A program made the position numbers and the translations under genes. Below the pieces are notes generated by a model, which was not told the DNA's origin, made no database searches, and saw only the letters and a program-made list of their open reading frames with translations. 64,000 nucleotides of DNA from Quercus robur. Taxonomy: Eukaryota; Streptophyta; Magnoliopsida; Fagales; Fagaceae. Positions 56,913 to 64,000 of the stretch are shown one piece after another; position 1 is the first letter of the stretch; each line of letters begins with the position of its first letter. The stretch spans positions 2,790,001-2,854,000 of the forward strand of contig NC_065537.1 in NCBI RefSeq assembly GCF_932294415.1. Reading direction: 5' to 3'.

Positions 56913-59900
56913 GGGCTAGTTTGATAAAAGATTCCAAATAACAGTCTTCAATGTTTAAGTGGGTAAAAAAAAAAAAAAAAAAAACAACGTATTTGGTAGG
57001 AAATTTAATTTAGGATTGTTTGAATTACGTTTCTCATTTTAAAGTGTTTGAACACTATATTTAAATAATTCATCCATACTAGTGTTCAAATTTCATATAA
57101 CATTATTTTATAACATTTTTGTAAATATGTTAAAAACTATAAGCCCCACCTGATGAGAGAATTTTCTCTCTCTTCAAATAAAATAATAATACCTTTACTA
57201 TACTCATAAGTTTTTTAAAAAAACACATACACATACCAAACATACAATTATGTATTTTCACATTTTAGAATATGTTATTTGAAACATGGTACTGCGACTC
57301 AGGAATAACAATCATGGATAAATTGAAGCGCTGTCGAGATCAATTGCAAAGTTGGAATTGGAGAGTTTTTAGGCATGTGAACAAGGTGCTGAAGCAAAAA
57401 TAGTCAAAACTCCAACTACTTGAAGCCACAGAACGTGGGAATGAGAAGGCGGAGGAGATTAGGAAGTTAAGGTTAGAAATAAATGAGTCTTTACTAAGGG
57501 AGGAGATTATGTGGAACCAAAGGTCCAGAGCTCTCTAGATAAAGTGGGGACATCGAAATACAAAGTTTTTTCACGCCATAGCTAGTTAAAGATGAAGGCC
57601 GAACAGTATAGTGGGGCTGCAAGATTTGAAGGGGGTGTGGCAGGAGGAACAGGGAAGGGTTGAGAGCCTAATCTTGGAGTACTTTGCTGCTATCTTTAAG
57701 TCAGATCATCCTTCTTCATTTGAGGCCAATTTGAGTGCAATTAATAACCGAGTCTCTCCTGAAATGAACGATGAATTACTAGCAGAATTCAAGGCAAACG
57801 AGGTGGCGCGAGCTATCAAATAGATGCACCCAACAAAATCACCCGGACCAGACAGTATGTCCCCGATTTTCTATCAAAAATATTGGGACTTGGTAGGTAC
57901 TGATATTATTAATTGTGTTTTGAATGTGCTGAATGTTGGGATATTTCCTAGTGGTCTTAATGAAACTTACATTTGCCTCATTCCAAAAGTCAAAAACCCC
58001 CCAAAGAATCATTGAGTTTAGACCGATAAGTCTATGCAATGTTCTGTATAAAATAATAGCTAAGGTCTCAGCTAACCGGCTGAAAAGAGTCCTTGTAGTT
58101 GTGATTGATGAATCTCAAAGTGCTTTTGTCCTAGGAAGACTCATTATAGATAATGTGCTAGTGGCTTTTAAAACAATGCATTGTATAGACCAAAGAAGGA
58201 AAGGAAAGGAAGCCCTTATGGCTCTAAAGCTCGATATCAGCAAGGCCTATGATAGGGTAGAATGGGGCTATTTGGAAGCAATGATGAGAAGGTTAGGGTT
58301 TTATGATAGGTGGATAGCCCTTATGATGATGTTTGTGACATCGGTGACTTATTCGGTCTTGATCAATGGTGAACCCAAGGGAAAAATCATCCCATCAAGG
58401 GGGCTTCGACAAGGTGACCCAATCTCTCCGTATCTCTTCCTACTTTGTGCGGAGGGTTTAACGGTTATGTTGAAAAGGAGGAGTTAATCGAGAATATAAA
58501 AGGGGTCACGGTGTGTAGGGGTGCCCCAAGAATCTCCCATTTTCTATTTGCGGATGATAGCATAGTTTTTTTGTAGGGCTTCCCTTGATGAAGCGAGTTG
58601 GGTCATGAAGGTGCTTGAAGATTATGAAGGTGCTTGAAGATTATGAAGGTGCTTGAGGATTATGAAGGGGATTCGGGGCAAAGGCTTAATAAGGAGAAAA
58701 CTTCCCTATTTTTCAGCAAGAATACAAGTAGGGAAGTCCAAGACCAAGTAAAAGGTTTGTTTGGAGCTCAAATTATAAGACATCATGAGAAGTACCTTAG
58801 GTTGCTGCCTTTAGTTGGAAAGGGGAAAAAGAAAGCTTTTAACCGCATTAAAGATATGGTGGGAAGGAAAATTGTGAGGTGGAAAGGAAAACTCCTTTCC
58901 AATGCAGGGAGAGAGATCCCTATAAAAGTCATGGCCCAAGCCACGCCTACCTATACCATGACTCCCGAACTCTTTATGCAAGGAGTTGAACTCCATGGTG
59001 AGAAATTTCTGGAGGGGGCAGAAGGATAAGGAACAAAAAATGGCGTGAATCTCTTGGGAAAAACTTTGCATGTCGAAGATGGAAGGGGGCGTGGGCTTTA
59101 GAGACTTAAAAACTTTCAACCTAACGCTCTTAGCAAAGCAAGGTTGGAGAATCCAACAAAACCCAAACACCCTTGTCCATAGAGTCTTTAAGGCAAAGTA
59201 CTTTGCGGGGAGCTCATTTAGGGAGGCGCAATTGGGCTATAGACCATCCTATGTATGGAGGAGTATCATGGCAGCCAAGGATTTAATTGTGATGGAATCT
59301 AGATGGGTCATTGGAAATGGGGTAAGGGTTCATATTTGGGAGGATAGATGGATTCCAAACCTGGACTAGTTCAAAGTAATCAGCCCGAGAGGTCTTTCAA
59401 CTAATGTTGTTATGGTATCGGACCTCATCAATAGGGAGACCCGTGGTTGGGATGCTAATCTGGTAAGAAACTCATTACTTCCCCATGAAGCTGAAATTGT
59501 CATGGGAATTCCACTTAGTCCTAAGCTTCCTAATGACTCCCTAGTGTGGGCTTGGACTCCCAATGGTCGTTTTTCTGTTAGGAGTGCCTATAGGGCAGCT
59601 CAGAAATTGATGCCAAAGCTAAATCCACATGGAGAAAGAGGAGAAAGCTCAAATGGGTCAAAATCTAAAGCCATTGGGAAGCTCATTTGGAATTTGGACT
59701 GCCCAAACAAAATTAGGCATTTCATGTGGAGGGCATGTAGAAATATTCTGCCAACAAAGTGTCGCCTAAAGTCAAAAGGATTGGAGGTGGAAGCCAGCTA
59801 CGACGTATGTGGAAGAGATGAAACTATTAGTCACATTCTATGGGGATGCCAAACAACAGTAGAGGTATGGAGTGCAACAAAATTGAAGCTTCCTTTGCTG

Positions 59901-60814
59901 CCTGAAACTCACTTGGATATTATGGACATTGTCTGGGAAATTAGGGAGAGATGCCTCGAGGTAGATTGGGAATTGATTGCAACCACGGGTTGGAGTTTAT
60001 GGAGTAATCGGAATAAACTCAGACATGAAGGGAGAGGCAAAATAGCAACTGAAATGGTAAGGTTTGCAGTAGAATATGTAAAGGAAGTGAGGCAACCTCA
60101 ACAAGTCCTATCCTGTTCCTCCAATTCAGGTATGCTCTCTTGGACTCCCCTCAGCATGGGTTGGTACAAAATTAATACAGATGGAGCTGTTTTTGGAAAC
60201 GTTGGTTGCTACGGTGTGGGAGTTGTGATTAGGAACGAGAGGGGCCAGCTGATGGGTTTGATGAGTAAACGAATGAAGTTGTTGTTGGGTGCACTAGAGT
60301 CGGAAGCTAAAGCTATGGAGGAAAGGATACAGTTGGCATGGGATCTTGGACTAAAAGAAATCATCATTGAGAGTGATTCGCAGATCATGGTGAATGCATT
60401 AAGAGGGCAAGGTCCTATTCAAAGCTCCATCAGAAAGGTAATTGAAGGTATCGAAATGTCTTTAAGGCAATTAAGTTTGTGGAAGGCTATTCATATCAGT
60501 AGGGGCAATAACAGGGCAGCCCATATACTGGCAAAACATGCCAGAAGGGTGGATGATTGTATTGTTTGGATAGAAGATATCCCTTTAGTTATTGAGGATC
60601 AAATAAAATGTGATGTAACCAATTTGAACTTTGTTTTGGATTAATGAAAGTTTATCTTATGTTGATTATCAAAAAAAAAAAAAATGAAACATGGTATAAA
60701 ACAAATTTTTTACATTATGAATACTTTAAACACATGTTTTCACAACACTCTTTAAACCACAGTTTTCACATAATTTTGAATAACAATACTTGAAATTTGC
60801 TATCAAACAGGCTC
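56913..60814. mobile_element. MITE split by a LINE insertion
   Basis: The left end GGGCTAGTTTGATAAAAGATTCCAAATAACAG and the reverse complement of the right end, AGAGCCTGTTTGATAGCAAATTTCAAGTATTG, are similar. They lie either side of the LINE at 57292-60684. Flanking TTA and TAA are not clean direct repeats, so the superfamily is uncertain (Tourist-like TIR). Confidence 0.45.
57292..60684 (+). pseudogene. 5'-truncated, mutated L1-type LINE with 12-bp target duplication
   Basis: The direct repeat TGAAACATGGTA flanks it at 57280-57291 and 60685-60696. A poly-A tail lies at 60671-60684. ORF2 starts after the endonuclease core (MDKLKRCRDQLQSWNW...) and is broken by several stops and frameshifts (for example after VLKQK near 57402, at 57821-57823, near 58010, 58487 and 59040). 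Recognisable parts are the RT (LDISKAYDRVEWGYLEAMMRRLGF; GLRQGDPISPYLFLLC; FADDS near 58549-58563), zf-RVT (LIWNLDCPNKIRHFMWRAC...) and an RNase H-like domain (INTDGAVFGNVGCYGVGVVIRNE...). A 410-codon frame (59412-60644) covers the last two. It has no ORF1. Confidence 0.9.
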
Positions 60815-61544
60815 TAATAAATATTCCACCAGCTAAGCTGCAACTGCAAAACGTAGAAATCATAATAACATTAATGCTGGAACTTTTACTTTTTATCTAT
60901 AAAATACCCTTAGCTTTCTCATGAAAGCTCCATTTTACCAAACTCTTTCACCACAAAATATTTATAAGAAAATCATACGGAGATAAACAATTGCAATAAT
61001 CTAACCACAAAAATAATGATATCCATAGAAAATCATACGAAGATAAGCAAATTGCAATGATTTAACCACAAAATACTTATAGAAAATCCTACAAAGATAA
61101 GCAAATTGCAATGATCTAGGTCATGGGTTTAGGAATTAGAATTTTTAGGGTTACGGACAGATAGATTTGAATTGGTTTTGGGTTTATGGAGAGAGAGATG
61201 TGTTTATATTAATTAGCCATAAACCTCTAGAGTTGCTTTGGGGTTATAGGAAGAAAGAGAAGGAGGGTGAAGAAATGAGTGGATAGGGTGCAATCATACC
61301 AAAACTAATGCACTGGATCCCATCAAGCGTGTTTGGACGAGAGTAGAAATAGGATGGATGATCCCCTAGGAAGTCTGCGTGTTGCACCCATTTCTTTTTT
61401 ATTACCCAAAAAAAAAAAAAAAAAGAGTGGATGGAAGATTCTAGAGGATAATAAGAGAAGGAAAAGGAGAAAATTTTTATGGAAATGAGAAGAAATGAGT
61501 AGATGAGAAAAAGAAAAGGAATAAAGAAGAGAAAAAAAAGGGTA
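60815..61544. other. Intergenic, no supported gene
   Basis: Short direct repeats of AAAATCATACGAAGATAAGCAA-type sequence occur near 60969, 61027 and 61083 (three imperfect copies about 60 bases apart). A poly-A run lies near 61408-61424. Confidence 0.5.
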
Positions 61545-61962
61545 AAGTAATGTTTGGTAACAGTTTTTGTTTTCTATTTTCAAAAACTTGTTTTCGGGGA
61601 TATAAAGAAAAACAATTTTCTTATATTTTTGAAATTAAAAACATGTTTGGTAAGTTGAAATTAAAAAAAATAGCTTTTTTAAAGAAGAAAATAGAAAATA
61701 CTAAAATATGTTGTTATTATAATTTGAACTCTAATGCTAGACAGATTTATTAAATTAAATGCGTGATTTCATTGACTTTTAAAAATTAGAAACTAAAAAC
61801 AACATTTTGCATACTTTTAGTTTCCTTCACAAATTGAGTTTTAAGAACTGTTTTTGTTTTCTGTCCATTTTGGGTTGCCAAACAAGTTTTTTAGTCTCAA
61901 AAATAGAAAATTATTTTTGGAAACAGAAAATAAGGGAAAAAATAGTTACCAAACATACTCTA
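61545..61962. mobile_element. Fold-back element with ~50-bp inverted ends
   Basis: The left end, ATGTTTGGTAACAGTTTTTGTTTTCTATTTTC, pairs with the reverse complement of the right end, ATGTTTGGTAACTATTTTTTCCCTTATTTTC. An internal ACATGTTTGGTAAG copy lies near 61642. There is no coding capacity and no clear target duplication. Confidence 0.55.
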
Positions 61963-62458
61963 AGTGTTTATGTTGCCTTCATGTGTCAACTGTAATGTAA
62001 CTATGTAAGGCAATGTACAAAAATAAAAAAAATATAAAATTTTGCTATTATTAACACAATATTTTTACAATAATTTCATAATAATGCTTAAGTGACAAGT
62101 TATTGATTCTCATTTTAACTCCATCATACATCATTTTTATTATTATTTAATAATAGATTGTCATAAGAAATTTGTTGTGAAATTTTTATACAAAATGTTG
62201 TGTGTGTAGATTTAATCAAAATTTATAATTAAAACAAATAATTGCCATATATATTTTGTCCTTTATGGTAATCTACACTTCAACCTGCAAATTTGATAAG
62301 TGCTAATGAAATATTTAGATTTTTCATAAAACACTTTTTAACAGCTTTTACCAAACATTCTGTTTTAAAAAAAAAAAAATACTCAGTTTTATACTGCACT
62401 TTTTGAAACCGCCATTTTTTCAAAAAGCACGGTATCAAAGAGTTTACCACAACAATTG

Positions 62459-62533
<75 letters not shown>

Positions 62534-62973
62534 CCTCTTATACCTATCAATGGTAGTACACACACTAGATTCAAGTTACACTTGGTATAAATTTTGTCAT
62601 TGTTACATTACTTAATAACTTTTAATTGGATATATTTTTGACAAATCCATTGTTAGATTACATTGTCTTCTTATACCATTCATGCTGGTAAAATATCAAT
62701 ATGATCATAGATCAGTAAATGTCATATAGAAAATGTTTATCTTTCAAATTTTATATACTTTAAAATTATACACAAAACATTAGTTTTTGGATCAAAAAGT
62801 AAATAACATTCGACTGTCAACTAACATGAAATTTGGTGTCAAGAACAAAGAAGATATGTAATTTAACTGTAAGATTTTCAAAATATTAACTTAATAAAAA
62901 GTTATTAAGCAGTGTAACATTAATAAAGAGTTACACCTGGTGTTTCTTTGTTATAATTCTATATAACAAAGAA
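61963..62973. other. Intergenic, AT-rich
   Basis: No gene is seen. It contains the palindromic trinucleotide tract at 62459-62531. Confidence 0.5.
62459..62531. repeat. (AAT)n followed directly by (ATT)n, a perfect hairpin
   Basis: About 16 AAT units are followed at once by about eight ATT units. The second part is the reverse complement of the first, so the strand can fold into a stem. Confidence 0.9.
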
Positions 62974-63451
62974 AAAGGAAACATAATATCATCTTTTGGT
63001 TGTAAAATTTCCATTCTCATGTAAGCAAGTGGGTTACAGAGAACAGATTAGATAAAACTAAAGTTTGCTAGGCAGAACCATTACTTCTCTGGTGCAACAA
63101 ACTTTGTTTCCCTTGAACTTTCTGATGCTCGAATATTGTGGCAAAAAATGGGGTTCTTACACAGTGATTGATGATTTCTTTGACATTGTTGGTTCTAAAG
63201 AGGAATTGGTGAACCTTGTACAATTGGTTGAGAAGTATGTTTTCCCTTTTTCACATTATTCATTTTCTTCTTTTCTTGGATCTCTCATCCATCTGTGATT
63301 TTTGTTTATAATCTTAAGTAGTTTTCTCAATATAAAACTGATAATGCTATTGGAACTGAACCACAGGTAAAATGTTAACGTCAACACTGTTGTTCTGAGA
63401 ATGTTGAAATTTTATTTCGGCACTTTGCAACACAATCTTTGGCATTGGAGA
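62974..63451 (+). pseudogene. ent-kaurene synthase fragment, copy 2
   Basis: This is a duplicate of 50123-50619, offset by 12,851 bases and about 90 percent similar by eye. Exon A (about 63076-63234) keeps the [10 protein letters not shown]...[12 protein letters not shown] region but has extra small deletions (for example one of two ACA codons lost near 63158), and its donor is GTATGT. Exon B (about 63367-63451) starts with TAA where copy 1 has TAG and the enzyme has W. A TGAC-containing four-to-six-base deletion follows. It is non-functional. Confidence 0.82.
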
Positions 63452-63452
63452 C

Positions 63453-63724
63453 TGATAGAGATATATTAGACATATGGGTCCAATGTAATAGGCCCAAGCC
63501 TACTCCTATTTGTACTAATAGTTTAGGGTTTAGTTGCCTATATATACTCATGTTATGATTCATTGTAACACATGTTATGTATTACACTCTTACATGATAA
63601 AGATGTAGCCCTTAAGGGTTTCCTCTGTGGACGTAGGCTGACAAAGTTGAACCATGTAACCCTCATGTTCTCAGTGTTCCTATTCTATACTTCCTCTTCT
63701 GCATCCACTCTAGCACATACAACA
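63453..63724 (+). mobile_element. Small solo LTR (TG...CA) joined to the kaurene synthase fragment
   Basis: It begins TGATAGAGATATATTAG, has a CTATATATACTCATG TATA region near 63537, and ends ...AGCACATACAACA. The same sequence, cut short, follows copy 1 at about 50617-50786. No 5-bp target duplication is seen: GAGAC on the left, TGGTA on the right. After the end, a GTATACACATCCACTCTAGCA-type segment repeats part of the LTR tail. Confidence 0.6.
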
Positions 63725-64000
63725 TGGTATACACATCCACTCTAGCATATACAACATGCATAGTATACACATCACGTTGCTAATATATACAGAAACAAAG
63801 CATTCATGTGGCAAGGATGTAATGTGACAAGTCACATAATTGACCTTGCTGACTGATGTAGTTGCTTCTCTTTAATGTAGTATATATTTATAGAGATTGA
63901 ATTAAATATTATCCTTACAAATAAAGGTTTATATATGTTGAATAATGTCAAAATTGTATTTTGTTTCATCTCTAGTGGAGATTACCCTAAAAATGGAGTT
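63725..64000. other. Intergenic to the window end
   Basis: No gene is recognised. Confidence 0.5.

Overview
This window looks like nuclear DNA from a eudicot plant, probably a woody one. The genes have introns, the intergenic DNA is AT-rich, and long poly-A/poly-T runs, microsatellites and several plant transposon classes are common. I lean towards a Fagaceae-like tree, but nothing in the sequence proves a genus.

Five host genes can be supported. (1) A CC-NB-LRR immune receptor of the RPP13-like type (3784-7509, +) is intact in one exon, and about 1.25 kb downstream lies a remnant of the 3' end of a second receptor. (2) An ALA-interacting subunit (CDC50/LEM3 family, P4-ATPase flippase beta subunit) has eight exons (28975-36295, +). 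(3) A PUA plus RlmI-like SAM-dependent RNA methyltransferase has eight exons (37078-42775, -) and runs convergent with the ALIS gene. (4) A LITTLE ZIPPER microprotein (51314-51529, +) is encoded by a short single ORF. (5) A plastid dihydrodipicolinate synthase has three exons (52969-56219, -). These are housekeeping, developmental and immune genes that do not form a pathway together.

Most of the remainder is mobile DNA, often nested. There are three L1-type LINEs. The one at 22252-28227 is nearly complete: a perfect 17-bp target-site duplication, an intact ORF1, an ATGA overlap between ORF1 and ORF2, and an ORF2 with three nonsense codons but no frameshift. The other two (14561-16939 and 57292-60684) are 5'-truncated and degraded. 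Also present are several tRNA-derived SINEs (835-1084, 17809-17962, 21265-22020, 41632-41808 and fragments), hAT-type non-autonomous elements (21399-21992, 30847-31568), a Harbinger-like element (2424-3118), a complete 1.9-kb solo LTR with a GATTG target duplication (43366-45264), a diverged second LTR (46180-48125), and a Mutator-like candidate holding a 42-bp minisatellite (45500-46172).

The most unusual items are two copies, 12.85 kb apart, of an ent-kaurene-synthase exon fragment fused to a small LTR (50123-50786 and 62974-63724). They share an inactivating stop codon, and one copy abuts the LITTLE ZIPPER promoter. Others are a four-layer nested insertion at 20330-28297 and an in-frame 27-nt duplication of a splice donor in the methyltransferase gene. 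I found no CRISPR array and no free-standing tRNA or rRNA gene. I did not find a convincing wholly new biological system.
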